From Liolophura sinensis (lineage: Eukaryota > Mollusca > Polyplacophora > Chitonida > Chitonidae): 64,000 bases of DNA. The stretch is from the NCBI RefSeq assembly GCF_032854445.1, contig NW_027017953.1:188501-252500 (forward strand). The letters are read 5' to 3'. The position numbers and the translations under genes were made by a program. Below, piece by piece: positions 26,001 through 35,895 of the stretch (position 1 is its first letter; the number at the start of each line of letters is the position of its first letter). The notes below the pieces were generated by a model that was not told the DNA's origin, did no database searches, and saw only the letters and a program-made list of their open reading frames with translations.

Positions 26001-29000
26001 TCAGAATAGAGGTCAACTGGACATACATGTACCCTGTCAGAATAGAGGTCAACTGGACATACATGTACTGTCAGAATAGAGGTCAACTGGGCATACATGT
26101 ACCCTGTCAGAATAGAGGTCAACTGCACATACATGTACCCTCAGAATAGAGGTCAACTGGACATACATGTACCCTGTCAGAACAGATACCACCTGGACAT
26201 ACATGTACGCTGTCAGAATAGAGGTCAACTGGACATACATGTACCCTGTCAGAATAGAGGTCAACTGGACATACATGTACCCTGTCACAATAGAGGTCAA
26301 CTGGACATACATTTACCCTGTCACAATAGAGGTCAACTGGACATACATGTACCCTCAGAATAGAGGTCAACTGGACATGCATGTACCCTCTGAATAGAGG
26401 TCAACTGGACATACATGTACCCTGTCACAATAGAGGTCAACTGGACATGCATCTACCCTGTCAGAATAGAGGTCAACTGGACATACATGTACCGTCAGAA
26501 TAGAGGTCAACTGGACATGCATGTACCGTCAGAATATCACATCAATTCACAGCAAACAGCAACCTGATGTTTTGAAACAGTTCTATTCTTTCTCTTTCAC
26601 TACAAAGGTAATCTCCAGACATTAAAGAAATAATCGACAACTTAAAAGAAGCTTATTTAGGATAATCTGTTGATTGGAAATTATTGATATACAATGTAGC
26701 CTCGCTATAAGATGCCTCGATATAGCGCCTAACCAGATATAACTTGACCGAAATCTTGTCCCCCAAAAATCGGTGGTGTACTTTCATGTGAGAACAGCTA
26801 AAACTGCAAACGATTTTTCATCCAGAAATATATATGAATAACGCAACATCATTTCCTTCATTTCCTACTCTTGGTGTGTGACCAATGTGTTATTTGATAT
26901 TTTAGGCTTAAGGCTTTGGCTTTTAAACATAATGCCAGCGTAAGCAAAAAGAAATGGATTTTTCTATGGACTCACAGCGACCGCATTGGTGAGAGGCTCC
27001 TGTGTCATTACGCTGCACTTGCGCACTAACCAAATGAGCCACGGAGGCTCCCCTTTCAATAAATACTGATAACTTTATTCAGATTATTGAATGGCTATAA
27101 TGCTATGTCAGTGAGATTTGGCTTACCTGCATGCTCATATGCGAGTTGAGATGAACTCAAGGCTTCCTAATTTTTTCCCCTTTCCTTCATTTAATACACT
27201 GGTAGGGCATGATATACAATAAAATGGTGAACATTATTTTTTTTTCTTATTCAGTACCTATAACATAGTCACATGATCGGGTTGACAGTTGTCCGCAGTC
27301 CACCATTTAGAATTTAAGGCATCTAAGTTCCAGGAGGTACTTCTGATACAAGCAAATATGGGCAAACTCGATACCAAACGCACTGTAGCTAATTTTATTT
27401 TTAAAAATTTAAAATTAAAGGGGATGAAACTACGTTACTTGAATTTAGCTTGTGGAAATGGTTAACATTCACCTAGATCTGCACATCAGCTCATGCCTGA
27501 GATCTTGTGATATGAGTCTAGCTTTGCGAGACATGATTTGCAGAATGGTACTGAGATCCCTCTGGTCCGTAATGTAACTTGTGTACCGTAGAATACATGT
27601 ACTAGTTGAATCCTTAGGTAACAAAAAATCTCACGTGTTTATACAGTTTAGTATTAAAACCACATGTAACAATAAGAAAGCATTTGACAAAACCCATTTT
27701 GCATCGATAAAGCTTTGATCTATGTCAAAATCATGACTTACAGGTACACGTAAGGCTGGCTGTAGCCCTTATACTGGATCCCAAGGCCATTTCATGATAG
27801 CACGAGGTAGCCTATAACACACTGAGGAACCTGTCCCCAAAGCAGGGTGATATAGCGAGGATACACTGCATTTATTTGATTGATATTTTTCCTCAATTAC
27901 AGTCAGATTCAAGGAATGTGAGGAAAACCCTACCTCATCACAACCATCTCCTGACATAAGCCTGAACTGAGCTGTAAGACAAGTCTGTGGCTTGCAGACC
28001 AGACAACTGATGGTTAGCCAGTCTCAATACGGTGTATCAAAATACAGAGAAGACATGTGGAACATTTTATTCTTACTTTGGTGGTGGTAAAGTATATTCT
28101 GTCTTTGTACTGGTAGGCCACCATGTTAACCTCTTCTGCATAGCGAGCTGTCTGTACAAATATCATCCAGTTACAGTCGTACTCGTTGCTCTGGTCCAGC
28201 CAAGTCCAGCTGCCACTCCCATCAAAGATCTTCAAAACACACAGACAGAACTACAGGTGAGCATTTGACACAGAGAGAAGTATTATGTACCATTCACACA
28301 TGGTCGTCACTTCATGCCATACTCAACAATATTTGATTTAAGTCAGTGGTCAGGTTTAAGCTGGAAAGAACTGACCAGATGTCGGAAGAAAACTCCCCAC
28401 CTTGCCAGGTCTTCAGCCTGATTTGCTTGTGCTGCCGCCCTGAACTCTACCTGGAGTCTGATTTGCTTGTGCTGCCGCCCTGAACTCTACCTTGAGTCTG
28501 ATTTGCTTGTGCTCCTGCCGTGAACTCTACCTTGTGTCTGATTTGCTTGTGCTGCTGCCCTGAACTCTACCTTGAGTCTGATTTGCTTGTGCTTCCTGTC
28601 CCGAACTCTACCTTGAGTCTGATTTGCTTGTGCTGTTGCCCTGAACTCTACCTTAAGTCTGATTTGCTTGTGCTGCCGCCCTGAACTCTACCTTGAGTCT
28701 GATTTGCTTGTGCTGCTGCCCTGAACTCTACCTTGAGTCTGATTTGCTTGTGCTTCCTGTCCCGAACTCTACCTTGAGCCTGATTTGCTTGTGCTGTTGC
28801 CCTGAACTCTACCTTGAGTCTGATTTGCTTGTGCTGCCGCCCTGAACTCTACCTTGAGTCTGATTTGCTTGTGCTGCTGCCCTGAACTCTACCTTGAGTC
28901 TGATTTGCTTGTGCTGCTGCCCTGAACTCTACCTTGAGTCTGATTTGCTTGTGCTGCTGCCCTGAACTCTACCTTGAGTCTGATTTGCTTGTGCTTCCTG

Positions 29001-32000
29001 TCCCGAACTCTACCTTGAGTCTGATTTGCTTGTGCTGCCGCCCTGAACTCTACCTTGAGTCTGATTTGCTTGTGCTGCCGCCCTGAACTCTACCTTGAGT
29101 CTGATTTGCTTGTGCTTCCTGTCCCGAACTCTACCTTGAGTCTGATTTGCTTGTGCTGTTGCCCTGAACTCTACCTTAAGTCTGATTTGCTTGTGCTGCC
29201 GCCCTGAACTCTACCTTGAGTCTGATTTGCTTGTGCTGCTGCCCTGAACTCTACCTTGAGTCTGATTTGCTTGTGCTGCCGCCCTGAACTCTACCTTGAG
29301 TCTGATTTGCTTGTGCTTCCTGTCCCGAACTCTACCTTGAGTCTGATTTGCTTGTGCTGTTGCCCTGAACTCTACCTTAAGTCTGATTTGCTTGTGCTGC
29401 CGCCCTGAACTCTACCTTGAGTCTGATTTGCTTGTGCTGCTGCCCTGAACTCTACCTTGAGTCTGATTTGCTTGTGCTCCTGCCGTGAACTCTACCTTGT
29501 GTCTGATTTGCTTGTGCTGCTGCCCTGAACTCTACCTTGAGTCTGATTTGCTTGTGCTTCCTGTCCCGAACTCTACCTTGAGTCTGATTTGCTTGTGCTG
29601 TTGCCCTGAACTCTACCTTAAGTCTGATTTGCTTGTGCTGTTGCTCTGACGACGGCTCTTCTTCACAGACAGGTGCCTCCAAAGGACCAAACATGGTGCG
29701 CTTCTGCACTATTTTCTTGGCCACAACACTGTATACTGAACAAGAGAAAAGGGTTTATCATCATTACACAACAAATACAAAACACAGGTAGATACATTTA
29801 CAATGAATTTGAACTTAACAAGATACACTGATAAAACTATGGTCTGTTTCTATTAACTTGTCACCTATATTCAGCCATCTGTGAAACTTGTCACCTATAT
29901 TCAGCCATCTGTCATTCTCACAACCAAAATTTCCTTTCATCAGTGACACAGAATTACACAAGATCTACATATCCATATGTAGAACTCCTTTAGCTTTTTC
30001 TCGACACCAAGAACTCAAGAACGCAATCTCAAACATGGCAGCTTCAGAGACAGGGCTTAGAGTAATGTCAATTGTAGTTTAGGTAATTGGTGTCCCTCTC
30101 CATCAAAAATACTGGACTTCACCCATTCTCCAGCACGCCCTCGTTGTCACCAAAGGCCATGGGTTCTTGGTGTAAAAAACTGATGGAATTATCATCATGT
30201 GAACTTGTGATTCTTACTTTAATCCAAAAGAATATTTCATCAGCATAAATTAATTTACTCATTTGGTCTTACCCGCTTTACTCAAGAATTTAGCATTTTT
30301 TTGAGAGTAGGTTTATGGCTGGAAGAAAACCAGAACAGTTGTTGTAAGCAACCACTCATAAGGTACCAGACACCTCCTGACCTAAAGTACCCACTCTTCA
30401 CCAGGTACCTGACGCACCTCCTGACCTAAAGCATTCGCTCTTCACGAGGTACCTGACACACCTCCTGACCTAAAGCAACTGCTCTTCACCAGGTACCTGA
30501 CGCACCTCCTGACCTAAAGCACTTGCTCTTCACCAGGTACCTGATGCACCTTCTGACCTAAAACAACTGCTCTTCACGAGGTACCTGACACACCTCCTGA
30601 CCTAAAGCAACTGCTCTTCACCAGGTACCTGACACACCTCCTGACCTAAAGCAACTGCTCTTCACCAGGTACCTGACGCACCTCCTGACCTAAAGCACTT
30701 GCTCTTCACCAGGTACCTGATGCACTTTCTGACCTAAAGCAACTGCTCTTCACCAGGTACCTGACACACCTCCTGACCTAAAGTAACTGCTCTTCACCAG
30801 GTACCTGACGCACCTCCTGACCTAAAGCACTTGCTCTTCACCAGGTACCTGATGCACCTTCTGACCTAAAGCAACTGCTCTTCACCAGGTACCTGACGCA
30901 CCTCCTGACCTCAAGCACTCGCTCTTCACTAGGTACCTGACGCACCTCCTGACCTAAAGCAACCACTCTTCACCAGGTACCTGATGCACTTTCTGACCTA
31001 AAGCTCTTGCTCTTCACCAGGTACCTGACGCACCTTCTGACCTAAACCAACCGCTCTTCACCAGGTACCTGATGCATCTCCTGACCTAAAGCAACCGCTC
31101 TTCACCAGGTACCTGATGCACTTTCTGACCTAAACCAACCGCTCTTCACCAGGTACCTGATGCATCTCCTGACCTAAAGCAACCACTCTTCACCAGGTAC
31201 CTGATGCACTTTCTGACCTAAAGCTCTTGCTCTTCACCAGGTACCTGACACACCTCCTGACCTAAAGCAACTGCGCTTCACCAGTTACCTGACGCACCTC
31301 TAACCACTGGGCAAGCAGGGGGCTCTGCAGTACAACATAACCACTGGGAAAGCAGGGGGCTCTACATAACAAGATAACCACTGGGCAAGCAGGGGGCTCT
31401 ACAGTACAACGTAGCCACTGGGCAATGACAGGGCGCTTTATATCATACAATAACCATCCTTATGCTTTCCTCCCACCCTGCCGTTTTCAAGAGCTTAGTT
31501 TTATAAAGTAACACGTACAGTTGAGTCCCTCTGAGGACAGCCCAAGGCCCTTGAGGGACAGCATATGGGGTACGGTCAGCTTGGCCTTGCTGGGGATTTC
31601 ACGGTCTCGCACCTTGATAAGTGGACCATGGGAGGGACAGTTAGCTGTGTAACTCTTTCCACAGTCCTCACACCCTAAAAGGTACAAGACAATGACAAAA
31701 AACAACATATAGATAATGTATTTCGATTTAAACTTCAGTGATTTTAATTTTAGCAAACATTGTTATGAAGACACTTCTCAAATTATTGTATATTAAAGGC
31801 TATAGAAGTTTTCTTTGTTAAAGTAATTCATAAAGTGAATTTCATTCAAGATCACACAATGTAACAATGTGTGGAAAATGTATATTCAAGATCACACAAT
31901 GTAACAATGTGTGGAACATGTTCATCCCTTATCTCCCTCTGTTTCTGAATAGACACACATGATAATGTCACTGGTGGTGTTCATCAGTCATGTTTGCAGA

Positions 32001-34215
32001 CATAGTCTTTGTGAGGTGGTTGTTTTTGTTGATATGTAGATGAGCCAGGGTCACTTTGACATCAGGACATTCTTCTTCTTGGGAGAACAAGTAAAGTCGT
32101 TTTTAGCAAATTATAGACTACACATTTGTTCAGTACATTTCTGGCCAAAAATAAGCTTAATATTGCATACACAAAATTATAGAATAAATTATAGAGAATC
32201 ACCACCATCTATTTACTCTGAAGCTTTTGCAGTTCACCTTGAAGATTAGCATTTTCTGGTCAGTTTAGTTTAAACTAGTCAAGAGTAGTTTATACATACC
32301 ACGGTACAAATTATAGACTAGATTTTAAGACTGAACAATAGATGCTTTAATTTGCATGCATATATATTGAATAGTATGCTTGCTTTTGCAAGAAATATCT
32401 GCCCTTCACCTCTTTAATGGGACACATTTTTTGACCTGGCCTTGGCTCAGTAAGAGAAATAAATGCCATATATCATTATGCAGGGCTTCCTCTGGGTCAG
32501 TAATTTTTACTATTTTTTTCAGCCAGTAACTTTAGTCACTCATCAGATTTTGAAGTAAATACTATTTTTAGCCATACTTCCTTAGTGGCCATGACTGTTG
32601 TAGGTCTCCTTCTGTAATTCATTTATATCTGCCTTGGTGTAGCTGCTAGAATCAGTTTGGCCTCATCCCACTGTATCTGGAGTTTACCAAACACTACATT
32701 AGAACAATTGCCCCCAAAATAATGGACCAGTGCTTGGCAGCGTGTTTTTGTTTTTTTGAAAAAAAAAAATCAATCCTTTTTTTTTCAATCTATCTGTAGG
32801 GTCCTAGTAAAATGTAATTTCCTCTATCAGAAAAATTTGTTATGAAACCAATTTGTAAATTCAGTTTATTGAAATGCAACATTATGACCTGTACATTGGA
32901 GTAACACAGTCTGACAGGAGAAAACCAGACGGCGTACACATTTATGTTACGGCACATATTCTGAAACATTTAACTTACTTCGGATTCAAAAAAAAAAGTT
33001 CATTAAGTGGAAAAGTTTAAATTTTTCATGGGAGGTAACTTACATGTGTAAGTTAAATGAGGCCGTTTGAAATAAAAGTAAGTGGATTATTTTCATAAGA
33101 AAAATTGCGAAATCTGCTAAACGCCCCAGAAAACTCTCGTGATAGATTTTGTATAACATTTGTATTTTTTCTTAAGTCAATAAATTTGTCATCAAAGGCA
33201 TTTGCATTTTTTCAAATTTTATCGCCATTTCAAAAAAAAAAAACACAGGCTCTCCCCATTGTCTAAATTTGTGACAATTGGGAGAGCAAGCGGAAGCCCT
33301 GATTATGGGAGAATTGTATTTTTCAAGCACTTTCACAGGGTTTCAAGGACAGTGCGCACCCTGTATTAGAAACGTGTGTTGGCATGAAAAATATCATTTT
33401 AAGGTCTTTATGTGCTTGTGAAAGTGCATTTTACACTGGAATCTAGGTGAAATACAGTACAGCCTTACTGAAGTTATGAACCATAATGTTACAACAATAT
33501 ATAAGTCAGATTTACTGAGTAACTAAATGCAATGGTTCAAATGGCACAACTCCAGTAGGACAGCAGCTTTCCAAGATGGCATGTACCAATACAAAGGCTG
33601 GCTGAGGACACTGTCCTTCATGTATGATGACCTGATCAATATCACATTAACCAGGACGCACAATGCATGAACATAATTGCAGAGGGAATATCTGTAGTCA
33701 ACAATCATTATTTGCAGAATTAAAAAAAAACGTTCAACCCTATTTTCTCCTGATAGGGCTGTGTTACCCTCAAACAAGAGCTTTCTAAGGACGGCCTAGC
33801 ATATACAATGTAAGGTATCAACTACCGCTGTATTATCATGGTTTTGTACAAACAGGTTAGCTGTTCATTGATGTTGAGCCAATAAGCAAGTACAATGCTC
33901 TGAAAACACTGACATTTTTACCTGTTTATTAGCGAACACAAGGCTAACCTTGTGTGTTAACTGTTGCATTTGCTTACAACATATAAAATGCAATTACTCA
34001 GCCATCTACTCACAGAGTGAAGCAAATTTCTGTGTTTTAGTGGAGTGAGGGCTGATTGACTCCTGAGTAGGTTGTTGAGGGTAGAGCGTTGCCAAGGTAA
34101 CCTCAGGTGGTGAGGCTGGGGATGAGACCTGTATCATGTCCATTCTAATGGATGTTTCCATGGCAGCGGGGGCTGTTTCCATGGCAGCAGAGGCTAGATG
34201 GACCTGATCTGCCAT
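15227..34215 (-). CDS. PR/SET-domain protein with seven PLAG-type C2H2 zinc fingers
   Basis: Complement join of 34014-34215, 31519-31674, 29617-29735, 28077-28229, 21266-21365 and 15227-17070: 2574 nt, 857 residues. All splice phases agree (1,1,0,0,1). It is probably a nuclear sequence-specific transcription regulator. Residues about 68-240 form a PRDM-type PR/SET domain with pre-SET cysteines: WCEDCGKSY..CPSHGPL, KRTMFGPLEAP, CNWMIFVQTA, VAYQYKDRIYFTT, NQELKVWYAGDY. This is closest in my recall to PRDM10, then PRDM4. A C2HC-like knuckle (about 262-280) and a basic stretch (about 286-335) follow. Seven C2H2 fingers span about 351-552, and each has a counterpart in human PLAG1 in the same order. 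The C-terminal 300 residues are proline-rich. SET methyltransferase activity cannot be judged; many PR domains are inactive. It is either a PLAG orthologue that kept or gained a SET domain, or a PRDM gene with PLAG fingers. Confidence 0.88.
17071..17338. other. Intron edge upstream of the zinc-finger exon
   Basis: Unique intron sequence carrying the acceptor of the zinc-finger exon on the - strand, followed by AT-rich sequence up to the 77-bp array. Confidence 0.6.
17339..19750. repeat. 77-bp minisatellite in the PR/SET-PLAG intron
   Basis: About 31 copies. The core is 'tgtgccaaccctgatctcag' then tatgtacacaccgaatcaatgatggaatatccccctcatgtta. A block starting near 18194 recurs at about 18884 (690 bp, nine units), showing higher-order duplication. 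A single diverged unit is found at 59396-59490, far away and next to SINE sequence, which suggests a dispersed source. Confidence 0.95.
19870..20585. repeat. 89-bp minisatellite in the PR/SET-PLAG intron
   Basis: About 8 copies with core 'gctcagctcagtatatgcag' and caatgatgggacatccccatcatg. The phrases 'aatcaatgatggga.atcccc' and 'ctcagtat' match the adjacent 77-bp array, so the two arrays probably descend from one element. Confidence 0.93.
20640..20680. other. G-rich tract with quadruplex potential
   Basis: Several runs of three to nine G separated by single T in about 35 bp on the + strand (C-rich on the transcribed - strand). It lies in the intron between exons 5 and 6 of the PR/SET-PLAG gene. 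Confidence 0.75.
20681..21185. repeat. Degenerate ~30-bp and ~42-bp repeats
   Basis: 20685-20965 has diverged copies around 'gcttggaggaaacctgggaa' and aacatgggaaagctt. 20975-21180 has 'ctctcagaggaaaccacag' copies alternating with actctcagagtagatgactgag. Both lie in the intron just downstream of exon 5. Confidence 0.8.
21266..21365 (-). CDS. Exon 5: end of the PR/SET domain
   Basis: The acceptor is ctgtatgttttag and the donor TCAGAAG|gtgagt. It encodes VIPPNQELKVWYAGDYGSWM and then a linker ending DSE(D). ELKVWYA..YA is the terminal SET motif of PRDM10-like proteins. It starts in phase 0 and ends in phase 1; the final G joins AT of the zinc-finger exon (Asp). It is flanked by unrelated arrays on both sides. 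Confidence 0.92.
21375..26535. repeat. 36-bp minisatellite with a 46-bp variant block, ~130 copies
   Basis: From 21375 to about 22200 units are ~46 bp, with core 'acaacagatgccaactggac' and ataccctgtcaaaactgac. From about 22200 to 26535 a 36-bp unit takes over: 'gtaccctgtcagaatagagg' then tcaactggacatacat. Shorter units lack ccct or tgt, and there are subtypes (aacagatacc, aatagatctc, cacaatagag). It lies in the intron between exons 4 and 5 of the PR/SET-PLAG gene. The 36-bp period leaves frames open on both strands; none is a gene. Confidence 0.95.
26536..28070. other. Unique intron sequence of the PR/SET-PLAG gene
   Basis: AT-rich sequence with one partial SINE (26965-27055). No other feature is recognised. 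The right end holds the exon 4 donor. Confidence 0.55.
26965..27055 (-). mobile_element. SINE fragment, tRNA-like head only
   Basis: The sequence 'cattggtgagaggctcctgt' then gtcattacgctgc...ctaaccaaatgagccacggaggc matches the head of the fuller SINE at 54609-54866 in the same orientation. The body and A-rich tail are missing, although a tail-like phrase (cttcatgccatactcaacaatatttga) occurs at about 28311. Confidence 0.7.
28077..28229 (-). CDS. Exon 4: PR/SET core, CNWMIFV and VAYQYKDRIYFTT
   Basis: 51 codons, phase 0 at both ends. The acceptor is ctgtgtgttttgaag and the donor ACCAAA|gtaaga. It encodes IFDGSGSWTWLDQSNEYDCN, then WMIFVQTARYAEEVNMVAYQ and YKDRIYFTTTK. The CNWM.FV.....EE.N.VAYQY pattern is the hallmark of PRDM SET domains. 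Joining exon 3 gives QIRLK-IFDG, which fits the family's ..LKV.. strand. No tandem array touches this exon. Confidence 0.93.
28230..28398. other. Intron 3 edge next to exon 4
   Basis: Unique sequence carrying the exon 4 acceptor and a possible SINE tail remnant at 28311-28337. Confidence 0.5.
28399..29640. repeat. 40-bp minisatellite made of an exon-3/intron donor junction
   Basis: About 31 copies. On the - strand each unit is CAACAGCACAAGCAAATCAG followed by ACTTAAG (coding end of exon 3) and GTAGAGTTCAGGG (intron start). Variants include CTCAAG, CACAAG and 41-42 bp units with GGGACAGGAAG. Every copy I inspected keeps the GTAGAG donor. The copy used for splicing is the one adjoining the unique part of exon 3. 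Confidence 0.95.
29617..29735 (-). CDS. Exon 3: PR/SET domain, FGPLEAP segment
   Basis: The acceptor is tttctcttgttcag; the exon encodes YSVVAKKIVQKRTMFGPLEA and continues to HKQIRLK. The 'I.KGTRFGP' type motif is diagnostic of PR/SET domains. The donor is CTTAAG|gtagag at 29616. The last 27 coding bases plus 13 intron bases form the unit of the array at 28399-29640, so about 30 further copies of this donor follow downstream in the intron. Skipping this donor keeps the frame open for about 55 more codons, to 29452. Confidence 0.88.
29736..30350. other. Unique intron sequence of the PR/SET-PLAG gene
   Basis: No exon recognised. It contains a 30-bp tandem duplication at 29858-29915 ('ttgtcacctatattcagcca' twice). 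Confidence 0.5.
30355..31300. repeat. 44-bp minisatellite
   Basis: About 21 copies with core 'tcaccaggtacctgacgcac' then ctcctgacctaaagcaactgctct. It lies in the intron between exons 2 and 3 of the PR/SET-PLAG gene. No exon sequence is included. Confidence 0.95.
31301..31435. repeat. ~36-bp repeat, 3-4 copies
   Basis: 'taaccactgggcaagcaggg' then ggctctacagtacaac; it lies between the 44-bp array and the donor of exon 2. Confidence 0.85.
31519..31674 (-). CDS. Exon 2: pre-SET cysteines and start of the PR/SET domain
   Basis: The acceptor is tgtcttgtaccttttag and the donor AACT|gtacgt. The exon encodes (W)CEDCGKSYTANCPSHGPL followed by a hydrophobic strand ending GLGLSSEGLN. PRDM4 and PRDM10 have WC..C....CP.HGP at the same point, where the Cys/His set binds zinc. 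It enters and leaves in phase 1; the last T joins TA of the next exon (Leu). Confidence 0.92.
31681..34000. other. Unique first intron of the PR/SET-PLAG gene
   Basis: AT-rich with poly-A and poly-T runs at 32750-32785 and 33231-33242. A 40-bp direct tandem duplication lies at 31842-31922 ('ttcaagatcacacaatgtaa' twice). No coding segment is recognised. Confidence 0.5.
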
Positions 34216-34272
34216 ATATGAGAAGTATTGGTCGGTATCCAGGAGACACCACACCTATTCATCTGGAGTTAG
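34014..34272 (-). CDS. First coding exon of the PR/SET-PLAG gene
   Basis: Coding is placed from ATG at 34215 to 34014, 67 codons plus one base (phase 1), with donor TCACTCT|gtgagt. A possible acceptor (tgctttaacag) puts the exon start at 34272, with an in-frame TAG upstream of the ATG, so 34216-34272 would be 5' UTR. The peptide begins MADQVHLASAAMET and is Ser/Thr/Pro-rich and disordered-looking. The terminal T joins GG of the next exon to make the conserved Trp of the WCEDC motif, which confirms the junction. An additional upstream coding exon using another acceptor cannot be excluded. Confidence 0.72.
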
Positions 34273-35793
34273 CTGTTAAAGCAAAAGATAACATGACTGA
34301 AACTATGAACATGAGTCAGAATTCTGTGAAACAGGTTTTATCAAATGAGACAAGCCAAAGGTTCTCGTGGTGATTTCGCCTATTATTGTATTGTATTTAA
34401 CTCCTTAGAAAACTATTTAAACACTCTTTATATGGACATGAAATACCATGAAAACGTCCACAAAGAGCAAGAAATGTACTCATTTGAATATATACTGGTA
34501 TTTTAAGCCATACCGTATTCAAAAAATTTTATTTATATTAAGGCATTTCTGGGCAGTCAGAAATAAAATTTATTCAGCCTATTAACTACACCTGCTCAAA
34601 CTGAAGATAAGTTTCTTGTAGTATTCAGCCACAAAATGCCCTGTGAATAATTTTAGAGCGACTGTTCAATGGCAATCAACTGCCCATTTCACTTTGGACA
34701 TATTCGGCGTCTGTTGTGCGCTGGGGTGACATTTCTCATATGCATGTAATTTATACATGAAGGTGGAAACTTTATTTCTGCCTGATGGTGCACTTTTGTG
34801 TCAATAATGTTTAACGGTATTATTTCTAAAGGGAAATCACTCCCATGTTCTGTCACTCCGACAAAGTTTTTTTGAGGGTGTCAAATTTAAATGTAAATTC
34901 TCATGTTTTACTGAAGGCAGAACATCCATCTTCCGGGCAAATATAATCTAAGGGACTGTAATGTGACATACTTCACGCGTAGATATTTAAACCATGGCGC
35001 TGCTGGCCTCAGTGGCTTCACTGATACATGTAACGTAGGCTACATGGGAAATAGGCATACTGCTTGCTCAAGCGTGTCAGGAAGAACACGTGTCTAGCAA
35101 GAGATGAAGGATTCAGATTATCTTAATTTTATTTCCATTCAGAATGATTACAAAGCATTAGGGAGATTCTTGAGCTTTTTCAAAGTCGAACACTTGTATC
35201 GTCAATCACGATCATATCAAACGTCACACATGATCAACCAGTGACAGAAACTGAGAAAGTGTTGACGTCGCACAGTGCAGGCTACTTCCTACAGTTAGTC
35301 GGTGTATGATGCTTTTGGAGTGACTTGACAAACGGCCAAGCTAACAACAACGTTCACGTAACTAATCGAAGCTGAACTACCACGGATTGACAGATGCCTC
35401 TTTGATCAGTGGCCATCTTGCCGCTCTCCTCAAAGTTTGGGGCACCCGATAGGGGTTGATACCCCAACAAACATTCTTCATTTTGTCACATTCAGCGCAA
35501 AGTTGGCTTAGTGACGTCGTGTAAAAATGAATGCGTCATACAGCTACAGTAAAAAGACAATCAGTCCTATTAATGACATGCGAGTAGCGAGCAAATATCA
35601 CGTTAACTTTAAAATTTTTACACACCTCTTCCCTGCGGAAGCCATGGACATTGGCGCTATGAATCCTGGGATGGAAAACCCCTGTGACGTCACGACCACT
35701 GGATTTCCCCCAACAGCCAGGAATTTTCATTTTGTGAGCTCTTACATTGGAAGATTTCGTTCTGAGACTGGATTAGTGTGCGATCAGGAGAGT
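34273..35793. promoter_or_regulatory. Probable bidirectional promoter region between PR/SET-PLAG and CHCHD7
   Basis: About 1.5 kb separates the putative start codons of two divergent genes. A YY1-like AAGATGGCC is present on the - strand at about 35411-35419 (gccatcttgccgctc on +). Minisatellites are absent from this interval, unlike the flanks. Transcription starts are not determinable; the right part may include CHCHD7 5' UTR or an upstream in-frame extension. Confidence 0.5.
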
Positions 35794-35895
35794 ATGGAAA
35801 GTTTCAGAGAAAGAGGCACTAACCAGTCGGAGCGGTTGGCAAACATTAGAAAAGCCTCCCGCCTAGCTGACGAAGAGAAAAATCCTTGTTTACAT
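35794..35895 (+). CDS. CHCHD7: CHCHD7 exon 1 (coding part)
   Basis: It begins MESFRERGTNQSERLANIRK and ends KNPCLH at CAT|gtaggt. The frame is open upstream to 35527, so the exon and possibly the protein may be longer. The chosen ATG gives a length closest to the family. The first cysteine of the first CX9C motif is here; its partner lies in exon 2. Confidence 0.75.

Noticed and set aside
21584-26397. Dozens of 60-230 codon frames on both strands
   Set aside because: The 36-bp unit is a multiple of three and stop-poor, so frames appear on both strands; no protein logic.
35527-35793. Upstream ATGs at 35527 and 35644 as the CHCHD7 start
   Set aside because: Possible, but they would add 50-89 residues with no family counterpart; kept only as alternatives.
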